NCBI GenBank assembly: GCA_021783685.1
Contig: JAJXTQ010000013.1
Location: 1-13,520 of the forward strand
Origin: Pseudomonadota bacterium
GTDB lineage: Bacteria; Pseudomonadota; Gammaproteobacteria; UBA5335
DNA: 13,520 nt
Reading direction: 5' to 3'
The notes under the pieces were generated by a model. That model did no database searches. It saw only the letters and a list, made by a program, of their open reading frames with translations, and was not told the DNA's origin. The position numbers and the translations under genes are program-made. This document shows, piece by piece, positions 1 through 7,177 of this stretch (the first letter of the stretch is position 1; each line of letters starts with the position of its first letter).

Positions 1-1
1 C

Positions 2-496
2 CCGCTGACGCTGTACGTCCTGGGCGGCTGGCTCAGCGCCAACTATCCGCAGGTGGACTGGCTGAGCCATGACGCGGGCCATCTGCTCGAGATGTGGTTC
101 GGCTGGCGCGCCAACCCGCATTTCGGCCCATTCCACATCGCAAGCTTCGTCCTGATCGGCGGCGGCTTCTGGCTGCTGTCGGCCGCCTGGCCGGTGCTGT
201 ATCGGGCACAGCGTGAAGGCCGGCTCGCCCGCGAGGGCGTGTATGCGCGCATGCGTCACCCGCAGTACGTCGCCTTCCTGCTCGTGCTGACCGGTTTCCT
301 GCTGCAGTGGCCCACGCTGCTCACGCTCGCCAGCTATCCAGTGCTCGTGTGGGCCTATGCCCGCCTGGCGCGTCGTGAGGAAAAAGACTGCTTGAGCCGC
401 TTCGGCGACGACTACGTCCGCTACATGCAGGAAGTGCCGGCCTTCATCCCGCGACGCCGGCGCGGCCCCGCTCCATCCCAAGGAGAAACCCGATGA
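2..496 (+). CDS. ICMT-like membrane methyltransferase (5'-truncated)
   Basis: This is the C-terminal part of an integral-membrane methyltransferase of the isoprenylcysteine carboxyl methyltransferase / phospholipid N-methyltransferase superfamily. The frame is open from base 2, so the true start lies outside the window; an internal GTG at 53 is possible but would remove a hydrophobic segment ([11 protein letters not shown]). Hydrophobic stretches [30 protein letters not shown] and [12 protein letters not shown] look like membrane segments. The family signature is complete: RHPQYVAF, then a paired acidic EE in [18 protein letters not shown], ending VPAFIPR, which in known members builds the S-adenosylmethionine pocket. 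Bacteria have no prenylated Cys substrates of the eukaryotic kind, so the substrate is unknown. The stop overlaps the start of the next gene (ATGA), suggesting coupled translation and a role linked to the metal ATPase. The family call is firm; function is open. Confidence 0.85.
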   Translation, partial: PLTLYVLGGWLSANYPQVDWLSHDAGHLLEMWFGWRANPHFGPFHIASFVLIGGGFWLLSAAWPVLYRAQREGRLAREGVYARMRHPQYVAFLLVLTGFLLQWPTLLTLASYPVLVWAYARLARREEKDCLSRFGDDYVRYMQEVPAFIPRRRRGPAPSQGETR

Positions 497-2880
497 CGCA
501 CGTCCACAAACCCACTGTGCGCACGCGCACCTGGCCCATCGGCGACATGGTGAGTGCCGGCTGCGCGCGCACGCTGGAGAAGGCCGTGGCCGCGCTGCCT
601 GGAGTCAACGCCACCAGCGCGAATTTCGCTACCGCGACCCTGCAGGTGTCCTACGACCCGGCCCGCCTGTCGGCGGGCGCGGTCGCCACCGCGATCCGCG
701 ACTGCGGCTTCCAATGCAACGCGCCGATGCCCGATGCCGACCCCGCCGCAGGCGCGCACGCCCATGCTGCGCATGCCGGGCACGGACAGGAATTGGCCGC
801 AGAGCGCCCCGCTGACGCCCACGCCGGCCACGGCGATGACGCCACGGATGCCGGGGGCCACGACGCCCATGCGGGCATGAACCACGGCAGCGATCTGCAC
901 GCCGCGGCGCGCGACATGGGCCGCCGCTTCCTGGTCGCCCTCGCCTTCGCGATCCCGGTATTCGTGTGGTCGCCCATGGGCGGGCTGATAGAGCCGCCGC
1001 CGGTGCCGTTCGGACTGCGCGAGAACGTCTGGTTGTTCCTGCTGGCGACCGGCGCCGTGCTGTATCCGGGCTGGCCATTCTTCAGCGCCGCGATCCGGTC
1101 CCTGCGACGGGGTGTGCTGGACATGGCGGTCCTGGTGCTCCTGAGCGTGGGCACAGGTTACGGTTTCAGCATCGCGTCGACGTTCTTCTTCGACGGGCCG
1201 AACTTCTACGAGGCCTCGGCCGTCCTGCTGACCTTCGTCCTGCTTGGCCACTGGCTCGAGATGCGGGCTCGCGCCGGCGCCTCGGACGCCATGAAAGCGC
1301 TGCTGAAGCTGTCCCCACCCCGCGCGGTCGTCCGGCGCGAGGGGCAGGAGCTCGACATTCCCACCGCTGAAGTGCTGGTCGGCGAGACCGTGATCGTGCG
1401 GCCCGGGGCGAAGATCCCGGTCGATGGCATCGTGACGGAAGGCAGCTCTCAGGTCGACGAATCCATGCTGACCGGCGAGTCGATGCCGGTGCGCAAGGAT
1501 CCCGGAGAGTCCGTCGTCGGCGGATCGATCAACAAGAGCGGCGCATTCGCCTACACCGCCACCAAGATCGGCAGCGACACGGCACTGGCGCAGATCATCA
1601 AGCTGGTCCAGACCGCGCAGAACTCCAAGGCGCCCGCGCAGCTGCTCGCCGACCGCGCCTCGCAATGGCTGGTGCTGGCTGCGATCGTGATCGGGCTGCT
1701 GACCTTCGCGGTCTGGTTCTGGTGGCTGGGACAGCCGCTGCTGTTCGCGCTCACGCTGACGATCACCGTCTTCGTCATCGCCTGCCCCGATGCACTCGGT
1801 TTGGCCACGCCGATGGCGATCATGATCGGCACTGGCCTGGGGGCACGACACGGCATCCTCTTCAAGCATGCCGAATCGATTGAGAAGAGCGCACGCCTGG
1901 ACGTGGTGATCTTCGACAAGACCGGCACCCTGACGGTCGGCGCCCCCGAGGTGGTCGACATGGCGGTCGCGCCGGGCTGGACGCAGGAGCGGTTGCTGGC
2001 CGCGGCCGCCGCGGTCGAGGCGCACTCCGAGCACCCGCTGGCGCAGGCCATCCTGAAGCGTGCCGGTCCGGTAGCCGAGCGCGCTACCGCGTTCACCAAC
2101 ATCGATGGCCAGGGCGCTACCGGCGTGGTTGACGGGGTGCAGGTGGTGCTGGGCAACCGGATCCTGATGGTCGAGCACGGCATCGACCTCTCGGTATTGG
2201 AAGCGGAGGCTGCGCGCCTCACCGGTGCCGGTCGCACGGTGATCTATGCCGGGGTGGGTGACCGGCTCGCAGGCTTCTTCGCGATTGCCGACGCGATCCG
2301 GGAGACCTCGCGCGCGGCCATCGACGAATTGCACCGGCGCAACATCAAGGTGGCGATGATCACCGGCGACAACCGCCCCACGGCCGAGCGCGTGGCACAG
2401 GACCTGGGAATCGACATCGTGCTGGCCGACGTGCTGCCGGGCGGCAAGGCCGATGAGGTCATCAAGCTGCAGTCGCAGGGCCTCAAGGTCGGCATGGTGG
2501 GCGACGGCATCAACGACGCACCGGCGCTCACCCAAGCCGACGTTGGGTTCGCGATCGGCGCCGGCACCGACGTCGCCATCGAGAGTGCCGACATCGTGCT
2601 CATGCACAGCGACCCTTATGACGTCGTTCGCGCGACCACCATCGCCCACGCCACTCTGCGCAAGATGCATCAGAATCTGGGCTGGGCCGTGGGCTACAAC
2701 GTGCTGGCCTTTCCGCTGGCGGCCGGTGTGCTCTATCCGTTCGTGCTGTCGCCAGAAATCGCCGCGCTGTCGATGTCGGGCAGTTCGGTGATCGTCGCCC
2801 TCAACGCGTTGCTGCTCAAACGCCTTCCACTGGCGGATGCCGCCACCCCTCGCAGCCCATCTAAGGAGTCCACACCATGA
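493..2880 (+). CDS. P1B-type heavy-metal ATPase with CPD membrane motif
   Basis: This inner-membrane pump uses ATP to export a heavy-metal ion. It is 795 residues long. An N-terminal heavy-metal-associated (HMA) domain (about 10-75) keeps only one of the two usual metal Cys: the GMxCxxC motif reads G-D-M-V-S-A-G-C, with S21 and C24. A His-rich linker (89-136, ten His) follows. About eight membrane segments are visible. The actuator motif TGE is at 327-329, the phosphorylated Asp is D475 in DKTGT, the nucleotide-domain SEHP has H514-P515, and the hinge GDGIND is at 670-675, so catalysis should be intact. The metal-site motif in membrane segment 6 is CPD (C431-P432-D433), not the CPC of Cu+ or Zn pumps. 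The last segments have YN and MSGSS, resembling Cu+ pumps. AGGAGA at 480-485 precedes the ATG, which overlaps the previous stop. The ATPase call is firm; Cu is the likeliest metal but unproven. Confidence 0.93.
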   Translation: MTHVHKPTVRTRTWPIGDMVSAGCARTLEKAVAALPGVNATSANFATATLQVSYDPARLSAGAVATAIRDCGFQCNAPMPDADPAAGAHAHAAHAGHGQELAAERPADAHAGHGDDATDAGGHDAHAGMNHGSDLHAAARDMGRRFLVALAFAIPVFVWSPMGGLIEPPPVPFGLRENVWLFLLATGAVLYPGWPFFSAAIRSLRRGVLDMAVLVLLSVGTGYGFSIASTFFFDGPNFYEASAVLLTFVLLGHWLEMRARAGASDAMKALLKLSPPRAVVRREGQELDIPTAEVLVGETVIVRPGAKIPVDGIVTEGSSQVDESMLTGESMPVRKDPGESVVGGSINKSGAFAYTATKIGSDTALAQIIKLVQTAQNSKAPAQLLADRASQWLVLAAIVIGLLTFAVWFWWLGQPLLFALTLTITVFVIACPDALGLATPMAIMIGTGLGARHGILFKHAESIEKSARLDVVIFDKTGTLTVGAPEVVDMAVAPGWTQERLLAAAAAVEAHSEHPLAQAILKRAGPVAERATAFTNIDGQGATGVVDGVQVVLGNRILMVEHGIDLSVLEAEAARLTGAGRTVIYAGVGDRLAGFFAIADAIRETSRAAIDELHRRNIKVAMITGDNRPTAERVAQDLGIDIVLADVLPGGKADEVIKLQSQGLKVGMVGDGINDAPALTQADVGFAIGAGTDVAIESADIVLMHSDPYDVVRATTIAHATLRKMHQNLGWAVGYNVLAFPLAAGVLYPFVLSPEIAALSMSGSSVIVALNALLLKRLPLADAATPRSPSKESTP

Positions 2881-3284
2881 ATACGGTCACACACGTCGCC
2901 CATTCCAGACCCCGAGGTACCAATCGCAGCCATTGGGTCGCCGCACTGGCCCTCGCGCTCGCGTTCGCATTGCCGGGGGTCGTCTCCGCGAACGAGGGTG
3001 GGTTCCGCCACAACGTGTTGATGCGCGGCCAGGTGCTGGAAAAGCAGGACGGAACGCTTGTGGTCTGTGTCGGGCAGGCCGACGGTGCCCAGGTCGGGCA
3101 GGTGCTGGACGTGATCCGGCACAAGCGCCGTATCCGGCATTCGCGGGCCGGCGGTCCACGCTACCGCCGCGAGAACGTTGGCCAAGTGCGCATCGTCGAA
3201 CTGTTCGACAGCCACTACGCGGAGGCTGAAGTGATCTCCGGGAGCCCCAAGGTCAACGACACAGTGGAGCTGATCCGCCCCTGA
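2877..3284 (+). CDS. Small exported protein of unknown function
   Basis: This 135-residue protein belongs to no family I recognise. It has a basic, rather long N-region (1-19), a hydrophobic core from W20 ([14 protein letters not shown]) and a plausible signal-peptidase site VVSA|NEG after A38, so it is probably periplasmic. The mature part of about 97 residues has one Cys, in LVVCVG. It begins with a beta-rich stretch ([20 protein letters not shown], then [10 protein letters not shown]), followed by a very basic patch ([17 protein letters not shown]) and a beta-like C-terminus ([19 protein letters not shown] ending VELIRP). AAGGAG at 2863-2868 sits 8 bases before the ATG, and the ATG overlaps the stop of the metal ATPase. 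This supports a real gene coupled to the pump, perhaps a periplasmic partner (inference). The basic patch could bind an anionic surface or nucleic acid, but there is no direct evidence. Confidence 0.75.
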   Translation: MNTVTHVAHSRPRGTNRSHWVAALALALAFALPGVVSANEGGFRHNVLMRGQVLEKQDGTLVVCVGQADGAQVGQVLDVIRHKRRIRHSRAGGPRYRRENVGQVRIVELFDSHYAEAEVISGSPKVNDTVELIRP

Positions 3285-3285
3285 C

Positions 3286-3312
3286 AGGCGCGCGGGCGAT
3301 GCAGATGCGCCT
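3286..3312. repeat. Short inverted repeat just after a stop codon
   Basis: A perfect 6-base inverted repeat (AGGCGC at 3286-3291, GCGCCT at 3307-3312) with a 15-base loop lies two bases after the stop of the small exported protein, in the 82-base gap before the beta-CASP gene. There is no following T-run, so it is not a standard intrinsic terminator. It could attenuate or punctuate transcript processing between the metal block and the metabolic block, or be chance in GC-rich DNA. The rest of the gap shows only the AGGAG ribosome site at 3355-3359 and no convincing promoter. Confidence 0.25.
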
Positions 3313-3366
3313 CGGCCCTCGCCATGCCCTCCGCAATCACTTCCCTTCCAGGACAGGAGCCACACC

Positions 3367-4752
3367 ATGACAGCGTCTTCCAACCCCACCCTGCAATTCC
3401 TCGGTGCCGCGGGCACCGTGACCGGCTCGCGCTACCTGGTCGAGGCCAACGGTCAGCGCGTGCTCGTGGACTGCGGCCTGTTCCAGGGCTACAAGCAATT
3501 GCGCGAGCGCAACTGGGCTCCGTTTCCCGTCGAGGCGTCATCAATCGACGCGGTGGTCCTGACCCACGCCCACCTGGACCATTCGGGCTACTTGCCCGCA
3601 CTGGTCAAACAAGGGTTCCGCGGCCGGATCCACTGCACCCATGGCAGCGTGGCCCTGTGCGGCCTGCTGCTTCCCGACAGCGGACACCTGCTCGAAGAGG
3701 AGGCCAAGTACGCGGCCCGCAAGGGGTACTCCAAGCACAAGGAACCACGGCCGCTTTATACCGAGGATGACGCCCGCCGCAGCCTGAAGCAGCTCAAGGG
3801 GCATGACTATGGTCGCGACATCGAGGTCGCATCAGGCGTCACGATCCGCTTCCATCCTGCCGGCCACATCCTGGGCGCTGCCCATGTCAGCCTTGACGTC
3901 CAGGGCCAGCGCCTGCACTTCAGTGGCGACCTGGGACGGCAGCAGGAGTCGCTGATGAATCCGCCGACGCCCCTGCCCGCCTGTGACGTCCTGGTCTGCG
4001 AATCCACATATGGCAATCGGGAACACATTCCGATCGACCAAGAAGCCGAGCTGGCACCGATCATCCGCCGCGTTGCCGCCCGCGGGGGCGTGATCGTCAT
4101 TCCCGCCTTTGCCATCGGCCGCGCCCAGGCGCTCATGCTGCATATCGCCCGGCTGCGTGAGCGCAAGGACATCCCTCGCGTGCCGGTCTACCTCAACAGC
4201 CCGATGGCGATCAACGCGACCCGGCACTACCACGACCACCACTCCGAGCACCACGTGTCCGACGAGGACTGCCAGCGGATGTTCGACGTGGCCACCTTCG
4301 TCAACACTGTAGAAGAGTCGAAGGCACTCAACCGCCAGCGCGGGCCGATGATCATCATCTCGGCCAGCGGCATGATCACCGGCGGGCGCGTGCTGCACCA
4401 CATCGAGGCGTTCGGCCCCGATGACCGCAACGCGATCCTGCTCGCGGGCTACCAGGCCGGAGGAACACGCGGTGCCGCGCTGGCGGCAGGCAAGCGCACG
4501 TTGCGCATGTTCGGCCGCGAGGTCCCCATCCGCGCCGAGGTGGTGCAGCTGGAGGGCTTCTCCGGCCACGCCGACGCCGGGGAGCTGCTGGACTGGATGC
4601 GCACCGCGCCGTCCGCGCCGCGCATGGTCTACCTCACCCACGGCGAGCCCGACGCTGCAGACACGCTGCGCGGGCGCGTGCAGCGTGAACTGGGCTGGCG
4701 TGCGCGCGTGCCGGGGCACCTGGAGCAAGTCGGATTGGAGGATGCGAGATGA
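3367..4752 (+). CDS. MBL-fold/beta-CASP RNA-processing hydrolase
   Basis: This is a cytoplasmic zinc-dependent hydrolase of the metallo-beta-lactamase/beta-CASP class (the CPSF73/Ysh1 and TTHA0252 branch), whose known members cut RNA. At 461 residues it has the usual size of the bacterial form. The zinc signature THAHLDH gives H67, H69, D71 and H72; further ligands are H167 (PAGHILG), D188 (SGDLG) and H425 in the C-terminal LTHGEP. The beta-CASP part carries motif A at E212 (ESTYGNR), motif B in SASGMITGGRVLHH and motif C at H401 (GFSGHAD). All expected catalytic positions are present, so the enzyme should be active. AGGAG at 3355-3359 supports the ATG, and an 82-base gap separates it from the gene before. 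Its stop overlaps the start of the phosphorylase gene (ATGA at 4749), an arrangement that would pair RNA cleavage with nucleotide phosphorolysis. Endo- versus 5'-exonuclease action cannot be told from sequence. Confidence 0.93.
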   Translation: MTASSNPTLQFLGAAGTVTGSRYLVEANGQRVLVDCGLFQGYKQLRERNWAPFPVEASSIDAVVLTHAHLDHSGYLPALVKQGFRGRIHCTHGSVALCGLLLPDSGHLLEEEAKYAARKGYSKHKEPRPLYTEDDARRSLKQLKGHDYGRDIEVASGVTIRFHPAGHILGAAHVSLDVQGQRLHFSGDLGRQQESLMNPPTPLPACDVLVCESTYGNREHIPIDQEAELAPIIRRVAARGGVIVIPAFAIGRAQALMLHIARLRERKDIPRVPVYLNSPMAINATRHYHDHHSEHHVSDEDCQRMFDVATFVNTVEESKALNRQRGPMIIISASGMITGGRVLHHIEAFGPDDRNAILLAGYQAGGTRGAALAAGKRTLRMFGREVPIRAEVVQLEGFSGHADAGELLDWMRTAPSAPRMVYLTHGEPDAADTLRGRVQRELGWRARVPGHLEQVGLEDAR

Positions 4753-6266
4753 CCACGCAGGCCCCGGGCCACACCCGCCTGCGCGTCACCCGTGCCGGCA
4801 TCGACACCTACCAGCAGCCGGTGGTCTATATGCACCGCGACTGCGAGGTCTGTCGCTCGGAAGGCTTTGCCGCGATGACGCGCGTCAGGCTGGACGTGGA
4901 CGCCCGCACGCTGGTGGCGACGCTGAACGTGGTCATCGACGATCGGCTCGGCCTGGACGAGGTGGCGTTGTCGGAGGCCGCGTGGACGCTCCTCGATCCC
5001 GCGCCCGACGCCCTCGCCGGCGTCAGGCACGCGGAACCCGCGGCGTCGGCGGGCGCGCTCCGTGCCAAGGTGTTCGGCGCCCGGTTGGACGACGCGCAGT
5101 ACTTCGCCCTGGTGCAGGACGTGATGGAAAGCAGGTTGTCGGACCTGGAGCTTGCAGCTTTCGTCACTGCCAGCGCGGGTGACCGCCTGGACCATGCGGA
5201 GACGACCGCGCTGACGCGAGCCATGATCTCCGTGGGCCAGCGCCTGGACTGGGGCGAAGGGCCGGTGCTGGACAAACACTGCGTAGGTGGCCTGCCGGGC
5301 AATCGCACCACCCCGATCGTGGTGGCCATCGTGGCTGCGCTGGGCTACCGCATCCCGAAGACCTCGTCGCGCGCGATCACGTCGCCCGCGGGCACCGCCG
5401 ACACCATGGAAGTGATGGCGCCGGTGGCGCTCGACCTGGCGGCGATGCGCCGGGTGGTGGAGCGCGAGGGCGGCTGCATCGTGTGGGGTGGCAACGTGCG
5501 CCTGAGCCCGGCCGACGACATCCTGATCCGGGTCCAGCGCCCGCTGGATTTCGACAGCGACGGCCAACTGGTCGCCAGCGTGCTGTCGAAGAAGATAGCC
5601 GCGGGCTCCACCCACGTCCTGATCGACATGCCGGTGGGTCCGACGGCCAAGGTGCGAGGTGAGGCCGCGGCCCACAGCCTCGGCACGCGGCTTGCCCACA
5701 CCGCGGGCGCGCTGGGATTGCAGTTGGGCATCCATCGCTCCGACGGCACCCAGCCGGTGGGTCGGGGAATCGGCCCGGCGCTCGAGGCGCACGACGTGCT
5801 CAAGGTGCTGCGCAACGCGGCCGATGCACCCGCCGACCTTCGCGAACGCGCACTTGCGCTGTCCGCGGCGCTGCTGGACATGGCAGCGGGCAGCAACGCC
5901 GGCACCGGACTGGAGCGCGCGCGCGGCGTGCTGGATTCCGGGGCGGCGCTGGCCAAGTTCCTGGCGATCTGCGAGGCCCAGGGAGGCTTCCGCGAACCGC
6001 CACGGGCGGCGTTCACCGCCGACGTCCCGGCGCCTGCATCGGGCCGCATCGCGGCGATCGACAACCGCAGGCTGGCCAAACTGGCCAAGCTGGCCGGCGC
6101 CCCGACATCCCCCACCGCCGGCCTCGAAACCGGTCTGCGGATCGGCGATACGGTCGAGCGCGGACAGCCCATGATGACCCTGCATGCGGAGTCGCCGGGA
6201 GAACTGGCCTACGCCCTGGAGCACGCCGCGACGCTGCAACCCTTTGTGCTTGGAGAGGTTCCATGA
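4749..6266 (+). CDS. Thymidine phosphorylase family, AMP phosphorylase-like
   Basis: This enzyme splits a nucleoside or nucleotide N-glycosidic bond with phosphate. At 505 residues it is longer than E. coli DeoA (about 440) because of an N-terminal domain of about 85 residues (VVYMHRDCEVCRSEGF and following). That domain is typical of the archaeal AMP phosphorylases and their bacterial relatives labelled putative thymidine phosphorylase. The phosphate-binding signature is DKHCVGGLPGNRTT (K176, H177), followed by KTSSRAITSPAGTADTMEV (from K204). The catalytic pair equivalent to DeoA S186/K190 is S277 and K281 in VASVLSKK. A C-terminal lobe with APASGRIAAID matches the family. If it acts like the archaeal enzyme it converts AMP, CMP or UMP to base plus ribose-1,5-bisphosphate; thymidine or uridine is the alternative. 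GGAGG at 4737-4741 supports the start. It overlaps both neighbours by ATGA. The family is firm; the substrate is inferred. Confidence 0.92.
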   Translation: MTTQAPGHTRLRVTRAGIDTYQQPVVYMHRDCEVCRSEGFAAMTRVRLDVDARTLVATLNVVIDDRLGLDEVALSEAAWTLLDPAPDALAGVRHAEPAASAGALRAKVFGARLDDAQYFALVQDVMESRLSDLELAAFVTASAGDRLDHAETTALTRAMISVGQRLDWGEGPVLDKHCVGGLPGNRTTPIVVAIVAALGYRIPKTSSRAITSPAGTADTMEVMAPVALDLAAMRRVVEREGGCIVWGGNVRLSPADDILIRVQRPLDFDSDGQLVASVLSKKIAAGSTHVLIDMPVGPTAKVRGEAAAHSLGTRLAHTAGALGLQLGIHRSDGTQPVGRGIGPALEAHDVLKVLRNAADAPADLRERALALSAALLDMAAGSNAGTGLERARGVLDSGAALAKFLAICEAQGGFREPPRAAFTADVPAPASGRIAAIDNRRLAKLAKLAGAPTSPTAGLETGLRIGDTVERGQPMMTLHAESPGELAYALEHAATLQPFVLGEVP

Positions 6267-7177
6267 CCCGTGTGCTGATGCCCTTCCCGGCCGATGCAGT
6301 GTTGGCCGGCACCATCAACCAGCCCCTGCAGGCGCGCATTGCACCCGTGGCCTGGCGGCACTTCCCCGATGGCGAGTCGCTGGTCACCCTGGACGACGCA
6401 CTGGACGGCGCCGATGTGGCGATCCTGGCCAGCCTGCGCAACGCCGATGCCATGGCCCTCCCGCTGCGCTTCGCCGCCCGGACCGCGCGCGAGTTCGGGG
6501 CTCGTTCGGTCGGCCTCATCGCACCCTACCTGGGGTATATGCGCCAGGACACCCGCTTCCATCGCGGCGAGGCGGTCAGTACACCGCTGTTTGCGCAATT
6601 CCTCGAAGAGGCTTTCGACTGGCTGGTGACCGTGGACCCGCACCTGCACCGCGTCGAGCGCCTGCAGTCGCTCTACCGCATTCCGACGGTCCACGTATCG
6701 GCGACGCCGGCCGTGGCCCGCTGGATCGCTGAGACCGTCCCCGACGCTGTGCTGATCGGCCCTGACAGCGAGAGCGAGCAGTGGGTAGCGGACATCGCCG
6801 CCCTGTCCGGCATGCCCTACCAGGTGCTGGCCAAGGAGCGGCACGGCGACTACGACGTGCGCGTCAGCCTGCCCGACCCGCAGGCCGTGGCGGGCCGGAC
6901 CCCGGTCCTGATCGACGACATCGTGTCGTCCGGCCACACCATCCTGGAGACCCTCGCACACCTGCGCCGGTTGTCGTTGCCGCCGCCACTGCTGGTCGCC
7001 ATCCATCCGGTGTTCGCCGGCGATGCCTATGCCCGCCTGCAGGAAGCAGGTCTGGCCCGCATCGTCAGTACCGACACCATTGCCCACCCGTCGAACGCGA
7101 TCGCGCTCGGCGCGGACCTCGCTGACGCGGCATCGACCCTGATGTCCGCTTCGGCCGACTCCCCGGAGGACCCATGA
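6263..7177 (+). CDS. prs: Ribose-phosphate pyrophosphokinase (PRPP synthetase), divergent
   Basis: The predicted reaction is ribose-5-phosphate + ATP to PRPP + AMP, in the cytoplasm. The 304-residue protein has the two phosphoribosyltransferase-like halves. Visible motifs are the early FPDGES, the ATP-site stretch PYLGYMRQDTRFHRGE (R94, Q95, D96), the metal-binding VDPHLHR (D125, H127, H129), and the PRPP loop LIDDIVSSGHT (D218-G224). VDPHLHR and RQDTRF differ from the VDLHAxQ and RQDRK forms of the classical housekeeping enzyme and recall archaeal-type synthetases, so this is probably a second, specialised copy. GGAGAGG at 6252-6258 lies just before the ATG, which overlaps the phosphorylase stop (ATGA). 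Its own stop overlaps the phosphoketolase start. Placement beside an AMP phosphorylase-like gene suggests that it links the released ribose phosphate to PRPP. The reverse reaction, making R5P and ATP, is also conceivable. The family call is firm; the physiological direction is inferred. Confidence 0.93.
   Translation: MTRVLMPFPADAVLAGTINQPLQARIAPVAWRHFPDGESLVTLDDALDGADVAILASLRNADAMALPLRFAARTAREFGARSVGLIAPYLGYMRQDTRFHRGEAVSTPLFAQFLEEAFDWLVTVDPHLHRVERLQSLYRIPTVHVSATPAVARWIAETVPDAVLIGPDSESEQWVADIAALSGMPYQVLAKERHGDYDVRVSLPDPQAVAGRTPVLIDDIVSSGHTILETLAHLRRLSLPPPLLVAIHPVFAGDAYARLQEAGLARIVSTDTIAHPSNAIALGADLADAASTLMSASADSPEDP

Noticed and set aside
421..2670. A 749-codon open frame on the minus strand opposite the CPD ATPase
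   Set aside because: It is a shadow of the ATPase: no domain, low-complexity Arg/Gly/Asp/His composition, and no gap for its own promoter.
3286..3312. Intrinsic terminator after the small exported protein gene
   Set aside because: The stem is only 6 base pairs with a 15-base loop and no T-run follows, so it is listed only as an inverted repeat.
4629..6239. A 536-codon minus-strand open frame opposite the phosphorylase
   Set aside because: Same reasoning: it mirrors a strongly supported gene, and its composition is that of reverse-complement GC-rich codons.
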